64,000 nt of DNA from Aquimarina macrocephali JAMB N27 (GCF_000520995.1 NZ_JACA01000042.1:1-64000); one strand, 5' to 3'. Counted from the first letter of the stretch, positions 53,059-63,500 are shown. Notes: a model not told the origin generated them from the sequence alone. Translations and numbers: made by a program.

Positions 53059-53110
53059 CAAAAATATATTATTTTTAATTATTCTAAATAAAAATAATGC
53101 AATAAATTTG
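53059..53110. promoter_or_regulatory. divergent promoter with iron-box-like operator
   Basis: On the minus strand TATTTTTG (53066-53059) is a TAnnTTTG element for the flavodoxin gene. On the plus strand TAAATTTG (53103-53110) serves the small Cys-rich gene. Between them, the minus-strand sequence TTTATTTAGAATAATTAAA (53092-53074) matches the TTTATTTAGACCAAATAAA operator of the siderophore operon in 15 of 19 positions. It could control both genes at once. Confidence 0.6.
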
Positions 53111-53130
53111 AATATCAAAATTTGATAGAT

Positions 53131-53487
53131 ATGTATATTTTAGATCCATTATATTGTAATAGTACTGGTACCGCTTATACGGTGAAAAAAAATAATGAAG
53201 AAGAGGTAAAGCAAAAAATACAATTACAAATAGGTGATATTGCCGTTTTGATGAATAGTAAAGAAATAAAAACATTTCTCACTGTTATTCGCTCTGCCAG
53301 AAAAGGATGTGAATGTGAAAACTGCGATAATAAAAACTTTTATAAAACCATAAAATGTAATACTCCTAAAGCAGAAATTAATTTTAAGTTGACTCCAGAA
53401 ATTTTGGATGGATTAGAAGAATTAGTCTTAGGTGTTTTATTTCACGAAGAATATAATGATATCTTAGGAAGTAATCAGATAAGTTAG
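53131..53487 (+). CDS. small Cys-rich cytoplasmic protein
   Basis: The ATG at 53131 is chosen over a TTG at 53122 because the TAAATTTG promoter element lies only 20 bases upstream. The 118-residue protein has no signal peptide. I do not recognise the family. It holds a compact cysteine cluster, ARKGCECENCDNKNFYKTIK followed by C, which could bind a metal or an iron-sulfur cluster. The N-terminus has one further cysteine (YILDPLYCNST). It shares a divergent promoter region with flavodoxin, so it is likely iron-regulated and may be an electron-transfer partner or an iron sensor. This is inference from context. Confidence 0.6.
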   Translation: MYILDPLYCNSTGTAYTVKKNNEEEVKQKIQLQIGDIAVLMNSKEIKTFLTVIRSARKGCECENCDNKNFYKTIKCNTPKAEINFKLTPEILDGLEELVLGVLFHEEYNDILGSNQIS

Positions 53488-53536
53488 TAGGTCAAGTTTT
53501 TTGGGATGTATAAACATATGCAATACAAAGTTGTTT

Positions 53537-54550
53537 TTACCGTATTGTTTCTAATCCTCTTTGTCTATACTTTTTGGGCGTAATACCTTCGAGTTTTTTA
53601 AAAGCTGCAGTAAAATGAGTAGAATTTTTGTAGCCTACTAATTCTGAAATCTCATATATTGGTTTTTTTCCATGTTGTAATAATTTTTTGGCTTTTGTCA
53701 TTCTCAAATTCAAAGCATATTCAAAGATTGTTGTACCAAAAACGCGTTTAAATTCTTTTTTAAGGATAAAATCATTAAGCCCAACCATACGAGTTAATTC
53801 GTGAACAGAATATTGAATGGTCAAATCAGAATTTATAATAAACTGGACCTCATATAGCTTTTTAATAAGGTTATCCGTATTTGAGACCTCTGTTTTAGTA
53901 TTCTTTTGTATATCTAATTGTAGGGAGAGTAATTCTAGCACTTTTGATTCCAGGAATAAGCGCTTTAATAGTCCCTGTCGGGTATCGGTTAATAGTTCTG
54001 CAAGTATTTCCTGAGTTTTGGTACATAAAGGTTTTGTGAAATCTTTATCCTGTCTTTCTAATTCATATTTTTCACGGATTCCATACTCTGAGTCGAGTTT
54101 ATGCTTTTTGATAAAATCTGGACTCATCCTGATTTTAATCTCTTTAAAGTATTTGTTCTTGTGATATTTAATAGAACCAGAAGTTTGGGATATATAAACA
54201 AGATAACTTTCCTGGCTTTCATAAATCAAGTCATAATTTTTTCCATCAATTTTAATGATTTGTTCACCATCAATTAGATAAGAAAGCTCTAGGGCATTTA
54301 TCACATGTGTCCCATAAACATTAAAATCCTTGTTTAAGGATACATCAAAAATAGCTATATGTAATCCGCCAAAATGGTTATACTCTAAATAGCCATCTCC
54401 ATATTCGGGCAGGAATTGAAATTTTTTTGTAAGTATACCACAGTGTTCCTGGGTGTTAATTAGCTCTATAATAGTATCTAATGTGCATTTATTTTGATGA
54501 TTTGAGTTTGTTGTTTTTGACAATTCTTTATTGCGTCTTTTTTTATCCAT
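53537..54550 (-). CDS. AraC-family regulator of the siderophore locus
   Basis: The protein is 337 residues. An N-terminal cupin-like ligand region (about 30-180) includes ELSYLIDGEQIIKIDGKNYD and SYLVYISQTSGSIKYHKNKY. The C-terminal double HTH (about 230-335) includes VHELTRMVGLNDFILKKEFK and YEISELVGYKNSTHFTAAFK. This is the layout of siderophore-responsive activators such as PchR and AlcR. It is divergent from the TonB receptor gene, and the shared gap holds CGTCATTT boxes that recur at the siderophore operon. I infer that it activates both when siderophore is present. No membrane segments were seen. Confidence 0.85.
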   Translation of the reverse strand: MDKKRRNKELSKTTNSNHQNKCTLDTIIELINTQEHCGILTKKFQFLPEYGDGYLEYNHFGGLHIAIFDVSLNKDFNVYGTHVINALELSYLIDGEQIIKIDGKNYDLIYESQESYLVYISQTSGSIKYHKNKYFKEIKIRMSPDFIKKHKLDSEYGIREKYELERQDKDFTKPLCTKTQEILAELLTDTRQGLLKRLFLESKVLELLSLQLDIQKNTKTEVSNTDNLIKKLYEVQFIINSDLTIQYSVHELTRMVGLNDFILKKEFKRVFGTTIFEYALNLRMTKAKKLLQHGKKPIYEISELVGYKNSTHFTAAFKKLEGITPKKYRQRGLETIR

Positions 54551-54554
54551 GATG

Positions 54555-54615
54555 CGTCATTTTTCTCTTTCCCTAGATACTAATTTTGCAATTAAATTTA
54601 TTTAGACCAAATATA
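54555..54615 (+). promoter_or_regulatory. TonB-receptor promoter with AraC-like and iron-box-like sites
   Basis: CGTCATTTTT (54555-54564) starts 26 bases before TAATTTTG (54581-54588, TAnnTTTG). TTTATTTAGACCAAATATA (54597-54615) follows. The same order is found before the siderophore operon, where CGTCATTT starts 27 bases before TAGTTTTG. The two promoters match almost base for base from TTTTGCA to AAATAA. A separate CGTCATTT copy found at 40412 is missing here. Confidence 0.7.
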
Positions 54616-54660
54616 AATAATAATATAAAGTCTAAACTAAATTGTTTAAAAAAAATTGTA

Positions 54661-57048
54661 ATGTCAGTGATTATTTTAAGAAAAAACAGTTGTCTTTTTT
54701 TTCTGTTTTTATACGCAATGGTCTGTAACGCTCAAAGCAGGGTAACAGGAGTAATTTTGGATCAAGATTCTAATCCGATTCCCGAAGCATCTATACAAAT
54801 TTTAGAACTCAAAAACACAGGAACTGTAAGTGATTTTGATGGTAAATTCGATATAGAAATACCTTCAGGATCATATACTTTAAGAGCCAGTTTTGTAGGT
54901 TTTAAGAAATATATAAAGAAGATAGTAGTACGTAATTCAAAGATTACATCCCTCACTATTGTGTTACAGGAAGATATAAAGGAATTAAGTGATGTAATTA
55001 TAAAGGGAAAATCTAACGCTCAAAATACAAGAGAAAAAGCATTTGAAGTTGAAGTTATACAAACCAAGGGGCTTAAAAATATAAGTGTAGATATTAATTC
55101 AATTTTAATGACTATTCCTGGTGTTAATGTAAGACAAAGAGGAGGTTTGGGTTCTGGTTTTGATTTTTCATTAAACGGTTTATCCGGCAAACAAGTTAAG
55201 TTCTTTATTGATGGTATTCCTTTAGAAAATTTTGGAAGCTCATTATCCTTAAATAATTTTCCTGCCACATTGGTAGAGAGAGCAGAGGTTTATAAAGGTG
55301 TTGTTCCTATATATTTAGGAGCAGATGCTTTGGGAGGAGCAGTAAACATCATTACAAACCAACGCAAAAATGATTTCCTGGATGTATCCTATGATACAGG
55401 TTCTTTTAATACACATCGCGCTACCATAAATGGACAATATTATAGCAATAAAGGCTTTGCTGTAAAAGTTTCTTCTTTTTATAATTACTCTGATAATGAT
55501 TATAAGATAGATGATATCGAAGTAAGAGATGAACTGGGCAATGATACAGGAGTTAGACGCGATAATGTAAAGCGATTTCATGACGCATATAATTCTCAAA
55601 TGATCAGCCTGGAAACTGGTTTTGTTGACAAAAAATTTGCTGATAAATTATTGGTTGGTATAACTGCATCTGCCAATAAAAATGAGATTCAACATCCCAT
55701 TGATCCCCAGAATCCCTTTGGCGAAGTGTTTACAGAGAATAATGTAATTAAAGCTTCTGTCACTTTTGAAAAAGCAAATCTACTCAAGGAAAAATTGAAA
55801 GTAAAATTGTATGCCTCTATTGGTCAAAATAATGACAAAGTAGTAGATACTTCTGCTCGAAAATATGATTGGTTTGGTAATTTTATTGAAAGGGGAGACC
55901 AAAACTTAGGAGAGCTTGAATTTAGTAAAACCTTATTTGAGTTTAAGGATAATACACATTTAATTAATGCTTTTGGGAGTTATAAAATCAATGACAAGAG
56001 TAAGTTAAATATTAATTTCACCAAGAATTATGTTAAAAGAAAAGGTGAAGATCCTGCCAGAGTTGGAAGAATACCTTTTAATGATCCTCATATTATAGAC
56101 AAAAATATATTTGGGGTATCATATAATTTGGGCTTGTTTGATGATACCTGGAGTACTACGCTATTCGCTAAAGGATATTTGCTAAACTCAGAAGGTATTA
56201 TTGAGGATTCATTTACTACTGTAGAAGCAGATCGTTTTACTAAAGTAGAGAATACATTCGAAGAACTAGGGTATGGGTTCGCATCTACCTATAAATTTTC
56301 TGATCATGTTCAGATAAAAGGTTCGTTTGAGAAAACATTTAGGATTCCTGATGGCTATGAGGTGTTTGGAGATGGATTTTTATTGAAATCAAACCCCGAA
56401 TTATTACCAGAAGAAAGCTATAATGCAAACCTGGGAGTTCTTTTAAACACAGATATTAATAAGTTTAAATTGCGTTTTGACACTAATGTTTTTCTTAGAG
56501 AATCAGAAAATTTTGTCGCAATTCGATCTGAAGGGATTTTTTCTAGATTTTATAATACTGCAGCAGCCAGAAGTACAGGAGTAGAAGGTGAAATCAGAAC
56601 ATTATATAATGATATTCTATTTCTTGACCTTAACGCAACCTATCAAAATATTATAGATCGCAATGTAGGAGATAATTCTGGCGTTGATTTTCTAAAAAAC
56701 CAACGGATTGCTAATATTCCTTATCTATTTGGTAATGCCAGAATTGGATGTAACTTAAAAGATGTTTTTTCTACAAACGACCAAATAACATTCTCCTGGG
56801 GTTCTTACTATGTACATGATTATCCACTTACCTCTTTTGTAGAAGGAGACCCTAATGATAGGGATATTATACCAGAGCAACTTTCGCATAATGTACAACT
56901 AGGGTACTCCTTTAAAAAGGGAACCTATAATATCTCTGTACAAGCAAGAAATATAACAGACGAGAAAGTGTATGACAATTTTGAAATACAACAATCCGGA
57001 AGAGCTTTCTATGTAAAATTAAGATACTATTTAACAAATAAAAACTAG
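54661..57048 (+). CDS. TonB-dependent siderophore receptor
   Basis: The ATG at 54661 is preferred to 54586, which lies within the promoter; from 54661 a signal peptide follows (NSCLFFLFLYAMVCNAQS). The 795-residue protein has a carboxypeptidase-regulatory-like domain (VTGVILDQDSNPIPEASIQI), a plug (GLNGL-type segment LNGLSGKQVKFFIDGIPLEN, then YLGADALGGAVNIITNQ) and a 22-strand-type barrel with the family's TFRIPDGYEVFGDG segment and terminal aromatic-rich strand (RAFYVKLRYYL). It imports the iron-loaded siderophore across the outer membrane. Its promoter carries the same operator as the biosynthesis operon. Confidence 0.92.
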   Translation: MSVIILRKNSCLFFLFLYAMVCNAQSRVTGVILDQDSNPIPEASIQILELKNTGTVSDFDGKFDIEIPSGSYTLRASFVGFKKYIKKIVVRNSKITSLTIVLQEDIKELSDVIIKGKSNAQNTREKAFEVEVIQTKGLKNISVDINSILMTIPGVNVRQRGGLGSGFDFSLNGLSGKQVKFFIDGIPLENFGSSLSLNNFPATLVERAEVYKGVVPIYLGADALGGAVNIITNQRKNDFLDVSYDTGSFNTHRATINGQYYSNKGFAVKVSSFYNYSDNDYKIDDIEVRDELGNDTGVRRDNVKRFHDAYNSQMISLETGFVDKKFADKLLVGITASANKNEIQHPIDPQNPFGEVFTENNVIKASVTFEKANLLKEKLKVKLYASIGQNNDKVVDTSARKYDWFGNFIERGDQNLGELEFSKTLFEFKDNTHLINAFGSYKINDKSKLNINFTKNYVKRKGEDPARVGRIPFNDPHIIDKNIFGVSYNLGLFDDTWSTTLFAKGYLLNSEGIIEDSFTTVEADRFTKVENTFEELGYGFASTYKFSDHVQIKGSFEKTFRIPDGYEVFGDGFLLKSNPELLPEESYNANLGVLLNTDINKFKLRFDTNVFLRESENFVAIRSEGIFSRFYNTAAARSTGVEGEIRTLYNDILFLDLNATYQNIIDRNVGDNSGVDFLKNQRIANIPYLFGNARIGCNLKDVFSTNDQITFSWGSYYVHDYPLTSFVEGDPNDRDIIPEQLSHNVQLGYSFKKGTYNISVQARNITDEKVYDNFEIQQSGRAFYVKLRYYLTNKN

Positions 57049-57071
57049 TAATAATTATAAATCACACCAAA

Positions 57072-58343
57072 ATGAAAATAATAAATTATATTAAATATTT
57101 GATGCTGCTAATAGCAGTATCAATACTAGCTACTTCTTGTAGTAGTGATGATGATGGAGAACTTATAGATCCAACCCCAACTTCTGTTTCTAAATATGTA
57201 GTTGGCTTTCAGGCATTTCCTGTTGGAGATGCATCTCCGGTAGATTATATTTTAGAATTACCATCATTGGCATCACTTACTACTGGTGAAATCTCTGTAG
57301 AAGGACAAGGAACACCACTAAAAGGTTGGAGATTTTTTCATAACGTAAAAAATACGGTTTTTACTGCAGGGTATTCAGATGATGACAAATGCATAGCCTA
57401 TGGTTTAGATGAGGGCGGTAAATTGATAGAAAAAGCAAATTTTGCTTTTCAATCTACTTTAGATAACTATGCTGCTATAGATGATAAAACACTATTGGCA
57501 GTAGAGCTTACATATAGTGGGTTATCTGATAAGCGATTTCATATTATAAATGCAGAAACAGGTAAATTAGAAAAAATAGTAGAGCATCCTATTGATATTG
57601 ATAAAGGTGATGGTACTGCAAAAAATCCAGGAACGATTCCTTGGGTAACAGGTATGGTTTTAAGAGATGGGAAATTGTTTGTTTCTTATCATAAATGGAT
57701 GGCAGATGGTTCGTATATAACACCAGATGTGAATAGAGCCTATGTAGCAGTTTTTAAATATCCCGAATTCGAATTAGAAAAAATAATCTATGATGACAGA
57801 ACTAGTCCGATAGGAGTTAACGGTCATAGCACAGGAATTGAAAAAACCGAAAATGGAGATATTTATTCGTTTTCAACTTCGGCATTAAGTGCTGGTTTTA
57901 CTTCTGCTACAAAACCTTCAGGTATTTTAAAAATTAAAAACGGAGCTACAGAATTTGATAAAAACTATTTCTTTGATGTAGAATCTGCACCTAATGGAGG
58001 AAAATTATTCTGGATGGATTATATAGGAAATGGTAAAGCGATCGCCAGAATTATTATGGATGATACTGTTGGACCTTGGGGTGTATTTAAAGAAACAGGA
58101 GATTTTTTCAAACTGGTAATTATTGATTTAGATAATAAAACCGTTACCGATGTACAAGGAATACCAACCCATGCAAATCGATATACTTCTCCAATGTATG
58201 TAGAAGATGGTAAAGCATACCTTAGTAGCTATGCAGGGACAGAAACACATGTATATATTGTAGATCCAAAAACAGCTACTGCAACCAAAGGCGCTAAAAT
58301 ACAAGGATTAGCACTTAAAGGAATTTTTAAAGTAACTAACTAA
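57072..58343 (+). CDS. DUF4374-like surface or periplasmic lipoprotein
   Basis: The protein is 423 residues with a lipoprotein signal (LIAVSILATSCSSDDDG). The body is a beta-propeller-like series of strands: VNGHSTGIEKTENGDIYSFS, PSGILKIKNGATEFDKNYFF, PMYVEDGKAYLSSYAGTETH. This layout fits DUF4374 proteins, which in Bacteroidota sit next to TonB-dependent siderophore receptors, and one of which (XusB) is a surface siderophore-binding lipoprotein of Bacteroides thetaiotaomicron. The gene lies 23 bases after the receptor gene, so the two are co-transcribed. A siderophore-capturing partner role is likely. Confidence 0.8.
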   Translation: MKIINYIKYLMLLIAVSILATSCSSDDDGELIDPTPTSVSKYVVGFQAFPVGDASPVDYILELPSLASLTTGEISVEGQGTPLKGWRFFHNVKNTVFTAGYSDDDKCIAYGLDEGGKLIEKANFAFQSTLDNYAAIDDKTLLAVELTYSGLSDKRFHIINAETGKLEKIVEHPIDIDKGDGTAKNPGTIPWVTGMVLRDGKLFVSYHKWMADGSYITPDVNRAYVAVFKYPEFELEKIIYDDRTSPIGVNGHSTGIEKTENGDIYSFSTSALSAGFTSATKPSGILKIKNGATEFDKNYFFDVESAPNGGKLFWMDYIGNGKAIARIIMDDTVGPWGVFKETGDFFKLVIIDLDNKTVTDVQGIPTHANRYTSPMYVEDGKAYLSSYAGTETHVYIVDPKTATATKGAKIQGLALKGIFKVTN

Positions 58344-58363
58344 TCTAACCTTGTGGGAAGAAG

Positions 58364-58398
58364 CACTCCTGAACAACTTGGTTTAGGAGTGTTTTTTA
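58364..58398 (+). terminator. intrinsic terminator
   Basis: CACTCCTGAAC and GTTTAGGAGTG form an 11-base stem (one G-T pair) around AACTTG, followed by six T residues. It ends the receptor/DUF4374 transcript. The next gene starts 32 bases later and may be transcribed by read-through or its own promoter. Confidence 0.8.
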
Positions 58399-58429
58399 CA
58401 ATTTTAATCAAAGTATAACGCAATAGAGA

Positions 58430-59149
58430 ATGAGAAAAATAACAGGATTAGTAATTATACTACTATTATGTACTACAAAAACTTTTGCACACTTCTTTTG
58501 GATAGAAACCAATCCTAATGGAGTTATAAATCAAGAACACGAAATACGTATCTATTTTGGAGAGTTTGCTAGTGGGGTAATAGAAAAAACAGACGGTGAA
58601 GTATTTCAAAATGCACAACATTTTACACTTTGGGTTGTGGATCAGCAAGGGAATAAGATAAAACTAGAAACCCAAGCAAAATCATCTTATCATGTAGCTA
58701 ATTTTATTCCAAAATCAGAAGGTACGTATTCTATTGTCTTAGATAATAAGAAGTATAAGGTTTTGGATTATACTCAATATGATTATGGTATTTTTAGACC
58801 ACAATATCATTCGGTTGCTAAGGTAGAAGTAGGAAAAAATACGGTACATAAAACGGTTGCGGTAAATCCAGAAAGTATAGCGATAATCGATCTTTCTACA
58901 ACACCTGAACAGGCTAAACTTCAAATACTTTTTAAAGACAAGCCTCTGGCAGAAGCAGAAGTTACACTATTCATAAAAGAGGATTGGTCAAAAAAAATAA
59001 AGACTGATAAGAATGGAATGATAACATTTAGTTTACCTTTTAAAACCCGATATGTGATTGAAGCAACACACGAAGATAAAAAACCGGGAACATATAATAA
59101 TGTAGCATATCAATTTACCTGGCATTGTGCAGTGTATACAATCAATTGA
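58430..59149 (+). CDS. DUF4198-like periplasmic protein
   Basis: The protein is 239 residues with a signal peptide (GLVIILLLCTTKTFA) directly followed by HFFWIETNP. The H-x-F/L-W start, an early GEFASG segment and a C-terminal Ig/carboxypeptidase-like part (KDKPLAEAEVTLFIKEDWS, TDKNGMITFSLPFKTRYVIE) fit the DUF4198 family of periplasmic metal-transport-associated proteins (NikM-like). The histidines near the mature N-terminus and the final YQFTWHCAVYT could bind metal. Its position after the receptor and DUF4374 genes points to iron uptake, but a terminator hairpin separates it from them. Confidence 0.75.
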   Translation: MRKITGLVIILLLCTTKTFAHFFWIETNPNGVINQEHEIRIYFGEFASGVIEKTDGEVFQNAQHFTLWVVDQQGNKIKLETQAKSSYHVANFIPKSEGTYSIVLDNKKYKVLDYTQYDYGIFRPQYHSVAKVEVGKNTVHKTVAVNPESIAIIDLSTTPEQAKLQILFKDKPLAEAEVTLFIKEDWSKKIKTDKNGMITFSLPFKTRYVIEATHEDKKPGTYNNVAYQFTWHCAVYTIN

Positions 59150-59250
59150 TTTTTATTAGAAAAGGCTATGACTATGACCGAAAAAGAATTGAAAGTAAAA
59201 CAGGAGATACGGTGAATAGAGAATATACAATCGTAAAACTCACTAAATAA
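59146..59250 (+). pseudogene. possible C-terminal gene remnant
   Basis: Overlapping the end of the DUF4198-like gene in another frame, a 34-codon open frame reads GYDYDRKRIESKTGDTVNRE, then YTIVKLTK, then a stop. It has no suitable start. The strand-like end looks protein-derived, so it may be the tail of a deleted gene. It could equally be chance. Confidence 0.22.
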
Positions 59251-59276
59251 TCCTATTAGTCAATACAAAATTAGAA

Positions 59277-59312
59277 AGAGAGAGTATACTTTTATAAAGT
59301 AACACTCTCTCT
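59277..59312. terminator. hairpin between convergent genes
   Basis: AGAGAGAGT and ACTCTCTCT form the outer stem, and ACTTT/AAGTA extend it around TATA. There is no long T-run. It lies between the convergent DUF4198-like and GT2 genes and probably helps end transcription from both sides. Confidence 0.5.
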
Positions 59313-59370
59313 ATTCATAGATATATTTAGGGGTAACTTCGAGTCAAATTTTGTAAGGTTATCTTATGCC

Positions 59371-60192
59371 TTAGGCTGCTAAAGCTGGAGTAACCATTCC
59401 GGATACTTCTATCGTAGGCTCAGTGATTTCTTTAGAAAATGAAACCTGTAAAGATTGTAGTACATTATAATTAAACCATATAGATAATAATTGGTAAGGA
59501 ATTTCTAACGAATCTTTTAACCCTAATTTAGAGTCTTCCATATGAACCCATCTTTTAAGTGGTTGCTCATAAATTTTATTCATGATTTCGGTTTTACCAA
59601 AATGCTTTTTCATTTTTATAAACATTTCTACATCAAATAACCATCTGCTAAAAAAGCTTTTGTTAAAAATTACAGGAACCAGATCAGCTTTAAACACTTT
59701 GGCTCCACATTGTGTATCTTGAATAGACAATCCCAAAATGAATACAATAAGAATATTAATAAGTTTTGAGATCATTGCTCTAATACCATCTTTTTGGATA
59801 TCATCTGATGCATTTTTAGCTCTTGAACCAAAAACAAAACTTAAGTTTCTATTGGTTTTTAATGTTTTTAAAAGCCCATCAAAATCTTCAAAATCTGTAG
59901 ATAAATCGGCATCGATAAAACCAATAAATTCTATATCACCTCTACTATGTAGATATCTGGCACCGGCTCTTACTGCTGCCGCTTTTCCAGAATTCTTTTT
60001 GATATCAATAACACTTACTTTAAGAGGGTTATGAGATTGAATGTTCTTTAATACACCTACAGTATTATCTTTACTTCCATCGTTTACAAAACATAAGTGA
60101 AAATCGTTTTCTTTTTGTATAAAGTTTAAAAAAGCAGTTACATTTAACCTGTTTTCTTCGTTATAGCATGGTATGATAATTCCCGTTTTCAT
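59371..60192 (-). CDS. polyprenyl-phosphate-type GT2 glycosyltransferase
   Basis: The start at 60192 is chosen over the upstream ATG at 60306, since the GT-A fold begins there (MKTGIIIPCYNEENRLN). The 273-residue enzyme has FVNDGSKDNTVGVLKNI (nucleotide-binding Asp), GFIDADLSTDFEDF (a DAD-type DxD motif) and SIQDTQCGAKVFKADLVPVI, as in ALG5/dolichyl-phosphate-glucose synthase-like enzymes. It has one or two hydrophobic segments near residues 145-160. It probably charges undecaprenyl phosphate with a sugar. The divergent neighbour is a large GT-C-like membrane protein that could use the product. Confidence 0.83.
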   Translation of the reverse strand: MKTGIIIPCYNEENRLNVTAFLNFIQKENDFHLCFVNDGSKDNTVGVLKNIQSHNPLKVSVIDIKKNSGKAAAVRAGARYLHSRGDIEFIGFIDADLSTDFEDFDGLLKTLKTNRNLSFVFGSRAKNASDDIQKDGIRAMISKLINILIVFILGLSIQDTQCGAKVFKADLVPVIFNKSFFSRWLFDVEMFIKMKKHFGKTEIMNKIYEQPLKRWVHMEDSKLGLKDSLEIPYQLLSIWFNYNVLQSLQVSFSKEITEPTIEVSGMVTPALAA

Positions 60193-60524
60193 AATGGTAG
60201 TTTTTTGAGGTTTATATTCCAAAAGTAGCCACGATATGCACGCTACAAGTAGGTATTTCGATGAGTAGAATATTGCTATCGATGAATGGTTTTTATCGAA
60301 AGACATACCATTCGTCTATACTCATATTAGAAGGCTCTGGTTCTTGAAAACCAATGTTTTGAGGGGTTCGAGATTACTCTGAGTAGGTCGCGGGTTTCTA
60401 TAGAAGTCTGATTTGTAGTCAACCAGAACCATAAACTGCTAATTTTTAATTTGCATTCTTTTTAGAGGTGTTCTAAACCGAAACCTTTGTCGTATATTTA
60501 AATCGAAAACTATGGCGAGTCTTT
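60193..60524. other. intergenic region between divergent genes
   Basis: This 332-base gap separates the chosen GT2 start from the large membrane protein start. No clear TAnnTTTG element, repeat or RNA gene was recognised. The stretch 60360-60410 is less AT-rich than its surroundings, but has no structure I can name. Confidence 0.4.
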
Positions 60525-63500
60525 ATGGATAAAACCACAAATAAGTATTTGATAAGTGCATTACTCATCGGAGTGGTTTTTCATGGTACGACTATTTTTT
60601 TTACGCTAGAGTCTACATATGATGCGTTAATTCATTTATTTTTTGGAAATCATTACGCCAATAATTGGTTTGAACCCTGGAACTATAGTTGGTATACAGG
60701 TTTTACAGTAATGGGATATCCACCATTGGTACATCAAAGTATTGGGTTGTTCTCTTATATTGGAGGGCTTAAATTTGGTTTGTTTACTGTGGCTATTATA
60801 GCCATCATTCTTTTTATAACAGGAATATACCGTTTTGCCCTGGTACTTACCTCTAATAGAAAAGTTGCTGGATATACAGCTATACTTGCAGTGTTCTCTT
60901 CTGCTTTTATAGAAACACTACATATTTTTGGACAATTACCCAGCATTATAGGGCTGTCTATCCTATTGCATGCGTTACCCGAAATTTATCTATGGCTTAA
61001 AATTGGGAAATATAAATATTTATTAAATGCTTTGAGCCTTTTAGCGGTTACAGTGACTTCTCATCATGTAACTCCAATTTTTGGGATGGTATTCTTCATT
61101 TTTCCGCTTATAGGTATGGTAATCATGGATGTTTCCAAAGAAAAAGCGGGTTCATATAAAGAAATTAGGTTTTTGATGTTCTTGCAAAGCTTTCTTTCTC
61201 TTTTTAAAAGAATTGTAGGTTTTGGTTTTGGATCACTACTATTAATTATTGTTTGTATTCTTCCCTATTGGATTAATACTAAGAATAATCCGATTACTCA
61301 AGTACCCATACCACATGGATCCAGAGATAATTTTTTCGAAGTCACTTCATCGGGATTAATATTCTTTTTGATCCCATGGGGGATTTTGTTATTCTTATTA
61401 CCTTATATATGGTATCGATTCTACAGTAAGCGGTATTTGTTTTTTGGGTTGTCGATAACACTTTTAACGATCTTGGGAACAGGAGGAACGACTCCAATCC
61501 CCAGAATAATGCTGGGCGAAAATGCTTTTAATATCCTAACGCTAGACAGATTTACACTATGGGCCTCTATTATGGCCTTGCCTATGTTTGGTGAATTTAG
61601 TTATCGATTTATAGAAGGAGATTTAAAACAAAAAATTCAAGAAAGATACGGAAGCGTGTATCATAGAGTTTTGGGAGGATTATTTACGGGAGTTCTTGTT
61701 TTTACAACGTTTTTTACGATGAGCCTGGGATACTTCAGACCTTCGCAACCGCAAAAGATTAAAATGCTACCTATTTTAAATTTTTTAAGCCAGGATCAAC
61801 ATGATCAATGGAGATACCTTCCTTTGGGGTTTGGAGATCAGATGGCATGGCTTTCTGCTCAAACTAAAGCAATGACGGTTGATGGCAATTATCATTCTGC
61901 CAGGAGATTACCAGAGTTAACGACCAGAGCGGTAGAACGCTTAGAAAATTCAAAATTTAGAGGAGTAGAAGGCATTGGCTCTCTGCAACAATTTCTTACT
62001 GTTCCCGAGAAATATAATTTAAAATATGTGTTTTCTAATGATAAGTTTTATGACCCTATCTTATATTTCTGTGGCTGGCAGAGGCTGCGACAATTAGAAA
62101 ACGGGATTATGGTTTGGGAAAAACTAAATGTTCCTCCGTTATCCAGTATTTTACCCAAAGAAGATGTTCCCACGTTTCAAAAATTAATGTGGGGTTTAAT
62201 TCCATTATGTACTGTATTATTGGCATTTATTATTAATATACAGTTGATATGGATACATGCTTTAAAAGCTAAACATAAAAGTTTTCCTGTATATTTTAAG
62301 TATGGAATACACTATAAGGGATTTCAAAAATCAATTTTTAAAGCATCTTATCTATGGGGATTCCTAATGTTGATTTTTACGGGATATGGTTTTTATTTGA
62401 TATACATAAAAAATGTAAAACAGATAAGCCCTGTTAATGTAACAGAATCATATTATGATGCATTGGATTTTAAAGAATTTGAAAGGGCATACTCTTATCT
62501 GGATCCGAAAAGTGATAAAACTATGGATCAATATATGTTAGAGGTTGCGGTAACAGATGGACTATTAAGCTCATATGCCAAATTAGATGAGATTAATGTA
62601 GACATTATTGCACAAACTGATAGTACGGCCAAAGCTAAAGTAATTACTTATTGGATCACTCCATTAGAAAAAATAGATAAAATATTTTATCATAAGTTGA
62701 TAAAATATGGCAAAAAGTGGTTTGTAAAGCCATTACCATATGATTTGGATATTCCTCCGGATCAATTATTTGCAGAAAACATCACTGCTTTTTATAATCA
62801 TGGAAGACGTAGAGTTAGTTCTGAACAGACCTACCATGAAGATGTTCTTAAACAACCTGTATTAGAGGTGTTATCGGCAAAAATTATTGAATGTAGAGAT
62901 CAATATAGCCTTATAGGCGAAATACAAAATATCGATAATATACCAGCAGATGTTGTAATCACTGGCACATTATATAATAGTAATGATGAAAAATTAGCGA
63001 GATACAATGCCAAACATCAAATGAAACATAAATTAATGCCTAAGGAAATTACTAGTTTCCGGATTAATTTTGAAGGAATTGCCTGGATAGATAAAGAGGA
63101 CCATAAGCCTAAGACTTTTGACCCTGATCAGTTTACAGCAATGAAGTTTGATGAAAAACCTGCTAAATTCAACTTGCAATGTGCAGGAAATGTAACAACA
63201 GTAGATTTATATAAAGGAGTTGCAATTAATGAACTCTCTATAAAAAATGATCATGTAGAAGGAGTTTTATTTAACTCTGGACTAGAAGAGGTTACCATTC
63301 CTTTACTGTTAGTTTCTTATTACAATAAGGATCATGAACTAGTATGGGTAGATCATCAATATTTACCAGAAGGTATTCGCCCACAACGTAAACAATATTT
63401 TGATTATCGATTGTTAGATTTATCAGGGGTAAATACTATTAATAAAGATTTGAAAAACGTTTTTGTAAATGGACTATTAAATACTTTAATTAGTAGTAAA

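Noticed and set aside
60360-60410. tRNA-like stretch with GGTTCGAGATTACTC
   Set aside because: The T-arm does not pair properly, and no acceptor stem or anticodon arm could be fitted around it.
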